64,000 nt of DNA from Kingella potus. GTDB taxonomy: Bacteria; Pseudomonadota; Gammaproteobacteria; Burkholderiales; Neisseriaceae. The notes under the pieces are model-generated. The model searched no databases. It saw nothing but the letters and a program-made list of their open reading frames with translations, and was not told the DNA's origin. This document shows positions 46,201-53,980 of the stretch, in pieces (within the stretch, counting starts at the first letter, position 1; each line of letters starts with the position of its first letter). Where the stretch lies: NCBI RefSeq assembly GCF_900451175.1, contig NZ_UGJJ01000003.1:248001-312000 (forward strand), in the 5' to 3' direction. Position numbers and translations under genes: made by a program.

Positions 46201-46511
46201 ATTGCGCTGCCGGCATTGCGGGTGTTCATATTGTATACGCCGTTCAGGCCTTTCAGAATGTCGCCCGCCGCGTCGGTTTGGTAGCGTTCGAGATATTCTT
46301 TGCCCAGATAGGCGTTGGATACGTTTTTGCTGTATTGCTGCGCTTCGCCTTTTTCGTCGGCCTTCATGCGTTTGCCGTGTACGGTTACGGCATCGAGGGC
46401 GTTGCTTTCGGCGGCGTTTTGCGCGGGCGCGGCATCTTCCGCCCAAATTTCCGGCGTGCAGAAAAGCAGGCCGAGGCAGGCGGCCAGAGTGTTCAGCTTG
46501 GTATGGTTCAT
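43227..46511 (-). CDS. TonB-dependent receptor 2, paralogue of receptor 1, beside the hemophilin/Slam genes
   Basis: 1094 residues. Same signal peptide, TonB-box-like segment, plug and barrel as receptor 1, with residues 1-201 and the last 235 identical. Variable islands differ strongly (for example DFDDFPRPR for TFTNYVTPD, and CDELVADGTIPAQEPNDPAP for CADVPREEPAKEEPPIP). Divergent from the hemophilin-like gene and Slam, an arrangement known for the HphR receptor of Acinetobacter hemophilin loci, so it is the best candidate receptor for the secreted heme carrier. Start ATG at 46511 with AAGGAGCGAACC. Confidence 0.88.
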   Translation of the reverse strand: MNHTKLNTLAACLGLLFCTPEIWAEDAAPAQNAAESNALDAVTVHGKRMKADEKGEAQQYSKNVSNAYLGKEYLERYQTDAAGDILKGLNGVYNMNTRNAGSAITPSIRGISGKGRIPVTIDGTEQTVDVWMNNYGTADRNYVDPALFRSIAVEKSPAMTRGIKSGVGGAVAISTIEADDIVPEGDKWGIQIKGSLSDNTALPTVNNLQYLGWEDYRTIPSRPIADGPTGQVGGTGEIYQALDFDDFPRPRSRSHKLSNFKGDRSGMIAAAFKTNIADGLIAYSDRKKGNYFSGKRGAGGYLYNPEYDSDHADTGNTSATMIPNMAKLYIPGEEVMNSNVASKSLLLKNNWHLPHNQTISLSHLRTRVDFGEVNPFYVAMALGFSQDYNFVGQQPAVYPIQGLNSHIDTKSYKLGYSWQPENSRWIDLQANIWRIRTDSSRHQNGGPELGVTFGDSNYDNWVSCFIRHQVPYRLANLNMSCDELVADGTIPAQEPNDPAPVEGAYRVKSGSEQRTRATRLGADISNRFRLTDNLSMTLSANIQHEKLDENTQITTNDRDFFGIINSLTTATAIAGPRAGRRHEWGGGLVFDWQPTARLNIQAGVRYDKFWAYDDALAKERKAKRNPFYSSDMEGGQSSSGYIIGAELPYYEIIGNKEEADDIRRIVDNSGRDPNTQQRLYDAFRIKYGYDYDHVEGNTRGRDGIVITDRNGENSDSGAVYRLKYAYAPYTNGQYQGPLFRKGQFDERADNPQGLRGSYLKYLNGLATYGRGSLTYLERKDQADQAARNAYSVRKRPATEEEVWPTPKHLKARAWSPLLAVSYDLTDKSRLFFRFAQATRFPSIYEATTTNVNLLDPYNFEFDLKPERSTNWEIGYAFNFAPYSKRLKAGDIRITYYDNTIRNAIDISENKNIVQYEKKQTSGIELQSRIDSGKWFATFGANYRLKQRVCDKTTAWNYDIYNNRIPECIDGGFGATRFYQTMQPKYSLNLDAGTRRLNNRLELGMRGTYHSTVSTKQQDELAAQGLARILEATGRPYHWRASLVFDMYAKYRIGKNFGLNLGITNLTNRYYLDPMSNVPVPAPGRAVTFGFTGKF

Positions 46512-47109
46512 GGTTCGCTCCTTGTTTGTCGGCGGGTGCTTCGGCAGGGAGGCTGCCTCGGCGGCGGATAGGAAGCGGCTTGTGTTTTTGGGATTTCGTA
46601 GATGTAAGGAAGACCGTTCTGCGACGGCTGCGGCGGATTGTACGGTATTTGCAAATTTTTAATAAGGCTGCGGCAGCTTTCTTTACATTTCGAGATGACG
46701 GAAATAGTATCGCTATCGGGTGCATAGCCGGCTATAAATTTGAAAAAACATAAAAAATAAACCATGCTTGAAATTTTCATATTTGTTTTCAATGTGCAAT
46801 CTTTACACAATTGCATCCTTTACAAAAAAAAATCGAAAAAAATACTTGTAAAACAGAAAACACAGGATTATCATCCGCAGCCATAAGTAAAGCAGAGTTG
46901 CGGCAGCTTGGCACTAGGCTGCCGCAAACCCCGGCAAATTTTACAAATCCCGCCTTGCCGGGCGGATGCGACAATAAAGGCCGTCTGAAAAAACAAGCGG
47001 CCGCCTCTCGGAAACACAAACCTGCCGCAAGTTTTGCGCCCCGCGCAAAAACCGCAGGCTGGTTTCGACAACAGCCTTTCTTTCCTCATCCTTAACGAAA
47101 GGACTCATC
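46512..47109. other. Divergent regulatory region between receptor 2 and the hemophilin-like gene
   Basis: 598 bp without a gene. 46512 to about 46,714 is the receptor leader shared with receptor 1. 46720-46870 is very AT-rich. A plausible hphA-side promoter lies at 46846-46874. 46975-46990 carries a DUS. No clear Fur box, although iron control would be expected. Confidence 0.5.
46846..46874 (+). promoter_or_regulatory. Candidate sigma70 promoter of the hemophilin-like gene
   Basis: TTGTAA, 17-bp spacer, TATCAT. A start near 46881 would give a leader of about 230 nt containing a DUS. Confidence 0.5.
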
Positions 47110-48036
47110 ATGAGCACCCCAATGAAACTGTTGGCCGCCACTCTGGCTCTGACCGCATCCGCTTTTGCCGCCGCAGCTCCAATAAAAGGCGAATCTTCGG
47201 ATAAAAACTCCGTTAATACAGAAGATGCATCGACCGCGATCCCGTTTGGCGCAGGAAAAGCTGCTTTGCAGATTAACAACAGCTCCATCCGCATCAATAT
47301 CGGCGACGGCCCGGTCAAGCACATCAACAAAAAATACGGCGGCAAAGCCATCAACGGCAACAACTTTACCGCCAATGCCGACGGCACGAAGTCGCCCACC
47401 TACCTGACTGTGAAAGATGTCAACCGCGTTGCGGGGTTCTTTATGAACGATACTTTGGGACAGGTGTGGTATGAAAAACGCGCCCAAAATGTCGATGTTT
47501 ATTCCGTGCGCCAGCTTGGCAATCCGAGGCTGCCCATTGCGCCGAAATTCGGCGGCCTGGTAATCGGCCAAGTGAAAAACCTTTCCAGCGGCGGCGTGTA
47601 CTTCGGCGAATGGGCTCCGCGCAAAGCGGGTGCGGTGGTGCAGAACAGCACCGATCTGAACCTGAAAGATGCCAAGCACACTGTTTGGTATGCGGGCGAC
47701 AATCCGACCGGAGCCACCAAAGGCCTGGCCAGCGTTACCTATGATGTGGTGGGTATCAACCAGCACACCCCGGGCAAGGAAGACTTCTATCGCGGCAAGG
47801 TAACGGCCAAGTTCGGTACTGGGAAAGATGGAACAATGAGCGGCGCGATTGCACGCGGCAGCGACAGGTTGAGCTTTGATAAAGCCACAATCGACAATGC
47901 CAACGGCAAGTTCTCCGATACAGCGCAAGGCATGAACGGCCGATTCTTCGGCAAAGGCGCGGAAGCGATGGCAGGTATCGCCACACGCAAAGCAGGCAGA
48001 ACCGACGACATCGCCTTCGGCGGCCGCAAGCAATAA
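47110..48036 (+). CDS. Slam-dependent secreted hemophilin-like heme-binding protein
   Basis: 308 residues. Sec signal MSTPMKLLAATLALTASAFA without a lipobox cysteine, so secreted rather than lipidated. The N-terminal handle domain has YLTVKDVNRVAGFF, VYFGEWAPR and HTVWYAGDNPTGAT, typical of hemophilin/Slam-dependent proteins. The C-terminal eight-stranded barrel ends in MNGRFFGKGAEAMAGIA, the TbpB-like barrel signature recognised by Slam. A Slam gene follows directly and a TonB-dependent receptor is divergent: the HphA/HphR/HsmA arrangement. Role in delivering heme is inferred. GAAAGGACTCATC precedes the ATG. Confidence 0.85.
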   Translation: MSTPMKLLAATLALTASAFAAAAPIKGESSDKNSVNTEDASTAIPFGAGKAALQINNSSIRINIGDGPVKHINKKYGGKAINGNNFTANADGTKSPTYLTVKDVNRVAGFFMNDTLGQVWYEKRAQNVDVYSVRQLGNPRLPIAPKFGGLVIGQVKNLSSGGVYFGEWAPRKAGAVVQNSTDLNLKDAKHTVWYAGDNPTGATKGLASVTYDVVGINQHTPGKEDFYRGKVTAKFGTGKDGTMSGAIARGSDRLSFDKATIDNANGKFSDTAQGMNGRFFGKGAEAMAGIATRKAGRTDDIAFGGRKQ

Positions 48037-48106
48037 GGCTGCATAAAAAACGTTTCATGATTTCAAAATACTCCTTTTATAGTTGATCAAATTAAAAAAG
48101 CAGGCA

Positions 48107-48137
48107 GGGGAAACCGGAGCGGCATCACGGTTTCCCC
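48107..48137 (+). promoter_or_regulatory. Hairpin between the hemophilin-like gene and Slam, possible attenuator
   Basis: GGGGAAACCG and CGGTTTCCCC pair perfectly (10 bp) around an 11-nt loop, then GCTTGTTT. It sits 71 nt after the first stop and 18 nt before the Slam ATG. Too weak a T-tract for full termination; may lower readthrough or protect the upstream mRNA. Confidence 0.6.
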
Positions 48138-48154
48138 GCTTGTTTGGAGCTCCG

Positions 48155-49615
48155 ATGGACAAACACCTCCTGCTGCTGGGTGCCCTGCTGCTCTGCCACG
48201 CCGCCCGCGCCGACGACGACGACACCCGCCTGCTGCTCGACGGCTCGCGCCTGCAAATGCGCCAGCAGGAAGCCGCCGCCTTTTCAGACGGCCTCCCAAG
48301 CAGCGGCAGCATCGAAATCGACGGCGAAACCTATCTCGTGCCGGACACGGCACACGATTTGGAACTGGGCATTTACTACGCGCTCGACGGCCGGCAATGG
48401 GCAAAAGTGCGGGAATTTGCCGCCCGCTACCGCCGCCTGCCCGATCACAAGCCGCAACTGGTGCTGCTGGCCGAAGGGCTGGAGGCACGCGCCGGGGGCA
48501 ATATCCCCGCCGCGCTGGAAAAAATGCAGGCCGCACACCAAAGCGCGCCCGACGATGTGCGGATTGGCCTGGAACTGGCACGGCTCTACGGCGAAGACGG
48601 CCAAACCCGCGAATCGCAGGCGCAGTTCAAACAAGTTTTGCCCGCCGAAATGCCGCCCGAAACCCGCGAAATGGTGCAGGCCCACCTCCAATCGCTCGAC
48701 CAACGCCGCCAATGGCACGGCAGCATCAGCATCGGCGGCGGCTACAACGACAATATCAACCAGGGCAACGGCAAACGCGAATGCGCGGGTATGTTTATGG
48801 GGCAGTGTTTCAGCTACCGCAGCCTGCCCGCGCCTGTCGGCTCGCCGTTTTGGCAATACAGCGCGGTGGCCGCCAAAAAAATCCCGCTGCGCGGCCACCA
48901 CAACCTGCTGCTGCGCCCGCTCGCCTACGGCACGAAATACCGCCGCGACGACACACAGTCCGAGCCGCCCGAACCATACAGCGAAAACACCGCCGCGCTG
49001 TATGCGGGCTACGAATACACCGATGCCGACGACGATTTCACGTTTACCCCCTATTTCGAACATTACTATCGCGGCGGCCGCAGCCGCTACCGCGCATGGG
49101 GCGCGGAAGCAGGCTGGGAACGCAATCTGAACGCCAAATGGTCGCTCAACGCCCGCGCCGAAGCCAAGCGCGTGAAATACCTCGAACAGGAGCGGCAGTA
49201 TTACAGCGACTACACCCTCTACTCGGGCGGGCTGGGGCTGGGCTACACGTTTTCAGACGGCCTCGGCCTCTACGGCGGCCTCGACCTCGCCCGCCGCAAA
49301 TACCCCTACGCCGCATCCAGCAGCAAGGAATACACCGCCCGCCTCGGCGGCTACAAAATGTTTCAAAACGGCATCTATTTCAACGCCGCCGCACTCCGCC
49401 GCCTCGCCCGCTACGACGCAGGCAGCTACCTCACCGCCGGCGAACCGCGCCGCGACCGCCAAACCATCTTCACCGCCGCCATCGGCGCATCGAAATGGTC
49501 GTTTAAAAACATCTATCCCGAGCTGCGCTTCAAACGCACCACATCCCGCAGCAATTCCGATTTTTACGTCTACCGCCAAAACGAATTCGCACTGGCTTTG
49601 AAATACCGTTTTTAA
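48155..49615 (+). CDS. Slam-family outer-membrane translocator (DUF560)
   Basis: 486 residues. Signal peptide MDKHLLLLGALLLCHAARA, a periplasmic TPR-like N-terminal domain (KVREFAARYRRLPDHKPQ; GNIPAALEKMQAAHQSAPDDVRIGLELARLYGEDGQ, about 75-200), then a barrel (SISIGGGYNDNIN...ending LALKYRF) of the 14-strand Slam type. Delivers surface lipoproteins or hemophilin-like proteins across the outer membrane. Two in-frame DUS (FSDGLPSS, FSDGLGLY). Start at 48155 with TTGGAGCTCCG; the longer frame from 48083 reads through the hairpin. Confidence 0.9.
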   Translation: MDKHLLLLGALLLCHAARADDDDTRLLLDGSRLQMRQQEAAAFSDGLPSSGSIEIDGETYLVPDTAHDLELGIYYALDGRQWAKVREFAARYRRLPDHKPQLVLLAEGLEARAGGNIPAALEKMQAAHQSAPDDVRIGLELARLYGEDGQTRESQAQFKQVLPAEMPPETREMVQAHLQSLDQRRQWHGSISIGGGYNDNINQGNGKRECAGMFMGQCFSYRSLPAPVGSPFWQYSAVAAKKIPLRGHHNLLLRPLAYGTKYRRDDTQSEPPEPYSENTAALYAGYEYTDADDDFTFTPYFEHYYRGGRSRYRAWGAEAGWERNLNAKWSLNARAEAKRVKYLEQERQYYSDYTLYSGGLGLGYTFSDGLGLYGGLDLARRKYPYAASSSKEYTARLGGYKMFQNGIYFNAAALRRLARYDAGSYLTAGEPRRDRQTIFTAAIGASKWSFKNIYPELRFKRTTSRSNSDFYVYRQNEFALALKYRF

Positions 49616-49647
49616 ACGCGGCAGGTATCGGGTATATAAAGATAAAA

Positions 49648-49686
49648 AGGCCGTCTGAAAACCATATTCCGGTTTTCAGACGGCCT
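49648..49686. terminator. Inverted DUS pair terminator of Slam
   Basis: Perfect inverted DUS 32 bp after the Slam stop. Confidence 0.8.
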
Positions 49687-49922
49687 TCTGCTGCAATCGC
49701 GGAAGCTCGTGCGCCGCCTTTGGGCAATACACCCTATGTGGGATTTATGTAGTGTGTGTGGCGCAGCCACGCACGCGGCTTATGTTTTCAGACGGCCTTA
49801 TTTTCTCGAAAATTGGAGAACGCGTGCGTCGCCTTTGGGCGACACACCCTACGCGGAATGGTTGTAGGGAGTGTGGCGCAGCCGCGCTTTTCAGACGGCC
49901 TTTATCCCCTCTCCCGCTCTGC

Positions 49923-49943
49923 GGGGGAGGGTTAGGGTGGGGG
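49923..49943 (+). other. G-quadruplex motif (copy 1 of tandem duplication)
   Basis: GGGGGAGGGTTAGGGTGGGG plus one G; identical to the copies at 42.5-42.8 kb. Confidence 0.7.
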
Positions 49944-50187
49944 CTGTTGCCGTTTCGGCTGCGTTAGCGGGCGGGAAAGCGGCTCTGCAAACCGCCCCCT
50001 CCCCAACCCTCCCCCGCGCGGGCGCAGGGGAGGGAGTTTGGATTAGCGTTTGCGAGCCGTGTCGGCATCTTGCCGAGAGTTAGGGGACGCGTGCGCCGCC
50101 TTAGGGCGACACACCCTACTTGGGATGTGCAGGGTATGTGGTGCAGCCGCGCTTTTCAGACGGCCTTTATCCCCTCTCCCGCTCTGC

Positions 50188-50208
50188 GGGGGAGGGTTAG
50201 GGTGGGGG
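50188..50208 (+). other. G-quadruplex motif (copy 2 of tandem duplication)
   Basis: Same G4 sequence, exactly 265 bp from copy 1. Confidence 0.7.
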
Positions 50209-50931
50209 ATGTTGCCGTTTCGGCTGCGTTAGCGGGCGGGAAAGCGGTTCTGCAAACCGCCCCCTCCCCAACCCTCCCCCGCGCGGGCGCAGGGGAGGGA
50301 GTTTGGATTAGCGTTTGCGAGCCGTGTCGGCATCTTGCCGAGAGTTAGGGGACGCGTGCGCCGCCTTAGGGCGACACACCCTACGGGATTGTTGCAGGAT
50401 GTGGCGCAGCCATGCACGTGCTTGCAGCCAGTTGCAGATATTTGGTGCCGCAGTGAATAAAACAGAAATAGAGGCCGTCTGAAAATACTGTTTTCAGACG
50501 GCCTCTATCCCTTCTTCCGCGCGAGTGCAGAGGAGGGAGTTTGGTTGGTATTGGATTAAGGTTTGCCAGCCGCAGCCTGCATCATCGGGTAGGGTGTGTC
50601 GCCCACAGGCGACGCACGCGTTCTTCGCAGCAGTACAAAGGCCGTCTGAAAATCCGTAAAGCAGATTTTCAGACGGCCTTTTTATATCCGGCGGCGGTGC
50701 TAATGTTTTTCCGTTTTTCTTTTGCTATTCCGTTATAAAAAAGCAAAACGGATACCGCAGGGCGGCACGCTGCGGCAGGAGTGATGCGTAAAATATCATA
50801 TAATTTTAATTTTTCCCGAATATTTATGTATAATGCGCAGGAAATGTTATCGCCTTTTTCATGCAGACGTTTGCAAAAACATTGTGTTTTGAAGCAAAAC
50901 GCATGATATTCCTCAAGGAAATCATTTGCCC

Positions 50932-52002
50932 ATGAATACAATACAAAACCTTGTACGGGAAAACATAAGGAAGATGTCGGCCTATGCTGTGGCCGATGTG
51001 CCCGCTTCCTTTATCAAGCTCGATGCGATGGAGCTTCCCTGCCGTTTTCCCGAATCATTACGGCGGGAGCTGGCGGCGGAGCTGGCGGAAGCGGAAATCA
51101 ACCGCTATCCCAATGCCGCAGCCTGCGGCTTGCAGCCGCTGCTGCGCGATGTGTTCGGTATTCCCGCTGCGGCGCGGATTGTGTTGGGCAACGGCTCGGA
51201 CGAACTAATCCAGCTTCTGACCCTGCTTTTGGCCAAGCCGGGCGCGAAGATGCTGGCTTTGGATCCGGGCTTTGTAATGTACCGCCACAATGCCGCGCTG
51301 TTCGGCATGGAGTATGTCGGCGTGCCGCTGAATGCCGATTTCACGCTGAACCTGCCCGCCGTGCTGGCGGCATTGGCAGAACACCGTCCCGCGCTGGTGT
51401 TTCTCGCCTATCCGAACAATCCGACGGGTGTGGGCTTTGCCCGCGAAGATGTGCAGGCGGTAATCGATGCCGCGCCGGGCGTGGTGGTGGTGGACGAAGC
51501 CTACGGCGCGTTCAGCGGCGGCAGCTTCCTGCCGCAGGCAGGCGGCATGGAAAAGCTGGTGCTGCTACGCACGTTGAGCAAAACCGGTTTTGCCGGCCTG
51601 CGTTTGGGCTATGCCTGCTGTCATCCCGTTTTGGCGGACGAATTGGAAAAAATCGTGCCGCCCTACAATATGAACCGCCTGAGTCTGGCCGCCGCCGCAT
51701 TCGCCCTGCGCCATTACGGCTGGGTGGCGGAGCAGATAGATATGCTCAAGCAGGAGCGCGCCCGTCTGGCTTCGGCGTTGGCCGCGCTGCCGGGAGTGTG
51801 CGTTTTCCCCAGCGAGGCCAATTTCCTTACCGTCCGTGTAGCCGATGCCGCTTTCGTGTTCGACAAACTCAAAGAAAACGGCATTCTGATTAAGAAGCTG
51901 CACGGCACGCATCCGCTTTTGGAGGGCTGCCTGCGTTTTACCGTCGGCTCGCCCGAAGAAAACCGCCGGGTTTGCGCCGTGCTGCAAACCGTTTGCCGCT
52001 AA
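50932..52002 (+). CDS. hisC: Histidinol-phosphate aminotransferase
   Basis: About 356 residues, class I/II PLP aminotransferase. NRYPNAAACGLQPLLRD, LGNGSDELIQLL, AYPNNPTGVGF, VVDEAYGAFSG and LSKTGFAGLRLGY (Schiff-base Lys) are HisC hallmarks. hisB follows after 50 bp. Start uncertain: AAGGAA at about 50915 is well spaced for a TTG at 50926 and somewhat far from the ATG at 50932; the ATG is given here. Confidence 0.92.
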   Translation: MNTIQNLVRENIRKMSAYAVADVPASFIKLDAMELPCRFPESLRRELAAELAEAEINRYPNAAACGLQPLLRDVFGIPAAARIVLGNGSDELIQLLTLLLAKPGAKMLALDPGFVMYRHNAALFGMEYVGVPLNADFTLNLPAVLAALAEHRPALVFLAYPNNPTGVGFAREDVQAVIDAAPGVVVVDEAYGAFSGGSFLPQAGGMEKLVLLRTLSKTGFAGLRLGYACCHPVLADELEKIVPPYNMNRLSLAAAAFALRHYGWVAEQIDMLKQERARLASALAALPGVCVFPSEANFLTVRVADAAFVFDKLKENGILIKKLHGTHPLLEGCLRFTVGSPEENRRVCAVLQTVCR

Positions 52003-52052
52003 ACAGCAAATATTTTTTCAAACACCCAACATTTTCTGAAAGGAATAAAACT

Positions 52053-52967
52053 ATGGCCACCGATAAAAAAGCCATCCGTACCGAAAACTTCCTGCGTCTG
52101 GTCAAAGAAGCGGGCAGCGTGTCCAAACTTTCCCGCGCCTGCGGCTACAACAACCCCGCTTCGCTGCACCAGCTTAAAAACCGTCTGTCCAAGGATGATG
52201 AAAACGGACGCGGCATTTCCAGCGTGCTGGCCGCCAAGCTCGAAGCGGGCATGGGCAAGCCCAAAGGCTGGATGGACAGAAAACACACCGAACGCGCTCC
52301 GAGAGCCGCCGCACCGGATGCCGCCGCCGTACAGCATCCGCCGCTGCCCGTGCTGTTCGTGCCGCAAAACGGCGGCCGCTGCGTAACCGTTACCCGCAAC
52401 ACCAGCGAAACCCAAATCACCCTTACCCTGAACCTCGACGGCACGGGGCAGGGGCGTTTCGACACGGGCGTACCCTTCCTCGAACACATGCTCGACCAAA
52501 TCGCCCGCCACGGCATGATTGATTTGGACATTACCTGCAAGGGCGACATCCATATCGACGACCACCACACCGTAGAAGACATCGGCATCACACTCGGACA
52601 GGCATTGAAACAGGCATTGGGCGACAAAGCCGGCATCCGCCGCTACGGCCACGCCTATGTCCCGCTCGACGAAGCCCTCAGCCGCGTCGTTCTCGACCTC
52701 TCCGGCCGCCCCGGCCTGGTGTACAACGTAAACTTCGTCCGCGCGTGGATCGGGAAATTCGATGTGGATCTGTTCGGCGAATTTTTCCACGGCATCGTCA
52801 ACCACAGCATGATGACCCTGCACATCGACAACCTCAGCGGCGACAATGCCCACCACCAGGCGGAAACCGTATTCAAAGCCTTCGGCCGCGCCCTGCGCAT
52901 GGCTGTGGAATACGACCCGCGTATGGCAGGCAGAATGCCATCCACCAAAGGCACGCTGACCGATTGA
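52053..52967 (+). CDS. hisB: Imidazoleglycerol-phosphate dehydratase with N-terminal HTH-like extension
   Basis: 304 residues against about 195 for the catalytic domain alone. Residues about 100-304 are HisB: TRNTSETQITLTLNLDGTG, HMLDQIARHG, DDHHTVEDIGI, GRPGLVYNV, EFFHGIVNHSMMTLHI and GDNAHHQAETVFKAFGRAL with the manganese-binding HHxxE and HxxxE ligands. Residues 1 to about 80 (FLRLVKEAGSVSKLSRACGY...LHQLKNRL...GKPKGWMDRKH) resemble a small helix-turn-helix of the Cro/CI type. The same extension occurs in meningococcal HisB as I recall it. AAAGGAATAAAACT precedes the ATG. Confidence 0.93.
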   Translation: MATDKKAIRTENFLRLVKEAGSVSKLSRACGYNNPASLHQLKNRLSKDDENGRGISSVLAAKLEAGMGKPKGWMDRKHTERAPRAAAPDAAAVQHPPLPVLFVPQNGGRCVTVTRNTSETQITLTLNLDGTGQGRFDTGVPFLEHMLDQIARHGMIDLDITCKGDIHIDDHHTVEDIGITLGQALKQALGDKAGIRRYGHAYVPLDEALSRVVLDLSGRPGLVYNVNFVRAWIGKFDVDLFGEFFHGIVNHSMMTLHIDNLSGDNAHHQAETVFKAFGRALRMAVEYDPRMAGRMPSTKGTLTD

Positions 52968-53097
52968 GGCCGTCTGAAAACACGGCGGCAAAGCGGGCGG
53001 CGCAAAGCGCAAACCGTTTGCGGCATCTGCCGCCTCCGCAACCGATGCGGGCATTTCGACAATGCCCGCATCTGCCCTGCAGTCTGCCTGTGCGCAA

Positions 53098-53128
53098 AGG
53101 CCGTCTGAAACGGATTTTCAGACGGCCT
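53098..53128. repeat. Inverted DUS pair between hisB and orn
   Basis: DUS inverted pair about 130 bp after hisB; terminator for the his genes is possible. Confidence 0.65.
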
Positions 53129-53198
53129 TTTCCTTTTGGCAGACCGGTTTCGGCTATAATCGCGCCCGTTTTTTCAAACCCGCGAAAGGCCGCCCGCT

Positions 53199-53750
53199 AT
53201 GGCGCAAAATGCAAACAACCTCTGCTGGATCGATATGGAAATGACCGGACTCGATCCCGAAAGCGAACGCATCATCGAAGTTGCCGTCATCATTACCGAT
53301 TCCGACTTGAACGTACTGGCGCAGTCGCCCGTGTATGCCGTACACCAAAGCGACGAAATCCTCGACGCGATGGACGAGTGGTGCACCGCCACCCACGGCC
53401 GCACCGGCCTGACGCAGCGCGTGCGCGAATCGCACCACACCGAAGCCGGAGTGGAGCAGGAGCTTTTGGATTTTATTGCCGCATGGATACCCGCAAAATC
53501 CTCGCCGATGTGCGGCAACTCCGTCCATCAGGACCGCCGCTTCATGCAGAAATACATGCCCCGCCTCGAAGCGCATTTCCACTACCGCAATCTCGACGTA
53601 TCCACCCTGAAAGAGCTGGCCAAACGCTGGAATCCAGCCGTAGCCAAAGGCGTGGTCAAACGCGGCACGCACAAAGCACTCGACGACATACTCGAAAGCA
53701 TCGAAGAAATGCGCTACTACCGCGAGCATTTTTTAAAGCTGGCCGAATAA
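53199..53750 (+). CDS. orn: Oligoribonuclease
   Basis: 183 residues of the DEDDh exonuclease family: IDMEMTGLDPESERIIEVAVI (first Asp/Glu), GNSVHQDRRF (second Asp), and HKALDDILESI (His and Asp). It degrades diribonucleotides left by mRNA decay. A TATAAT at 53155-53160 lies just upstream. Confidence 0.96.
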   Translation: MAQNANNLCWIDMEMTGLDPESERIIEVAVIITDSDLNVLAQSPVYAVHQSDEILDAMDEWCTATHGRTGLTQRVRESHHTEAGVEQELLDFIAAWIPAKSSPMCGNSVHQDRRFMQKYMPRLEAHFHYRNLDVSTLKELAKRWNPAVAKGVVKRGTHKALDDILESIEEMRYYREHFLKLAE

Positions 53751-53767
53751 GCCGGAAAATACGGCAG

Positions 53768-53821
53768 AGGCCGTCTGAAAGCTCAGCTTCACAAACAGCG
53801 GGAAACGCTTTCAGACGGCCT
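53768..53821. terminator. Inverted DUS pair terminator of orn
   Basis: DUS arms extended to AGGCCGTCTGAAAGC with a loop of about 24 nt. Confidence 0.7.
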
Positions 53822-53980
53822 TTTCCAAAGTTTTTGGAACGCGTATGTCCTGCGGCAAAGCACCCTACGCGGTTGCAAAGGCCGTCTGAAATTCTGTAAA
53901 GCAGATTTTCAGACGGCCTTATTTTCCAAATGGGAAGGAACGCGTGCGTCGCTTAGGCGACACACCCTACTTGGGATTTG

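Larger units (their letters stand above)
49866..50395. repeat. Direct tandem duplication, period 265 bp
   Basis: 49866-50130 and 50131-50395 align without gaps at period 265 with few substitutions. Each unit holds one inverse DUS, one G4 motif, a GC-rich palindromic block and one REP-like palindrome. Confidence 0.9.
49690..50925. repeat. REP/DUS/G-rich repeat block between Slam and hisC
   Basis: No gene. REP-like palindromes at about 49697, 49760, 49820, 49866, 50089, 50131, 50354, 50396 and 50590; DUS pairs at about 50472-50506 and 50639-50680. Two copies of the composite GC-rich block form a direct tandem duplication (49866-50395). The last 250 bp before hisC are AT-rich and probably carry its promoter (TATAAT at about 50830). 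Confidence 0.85.
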
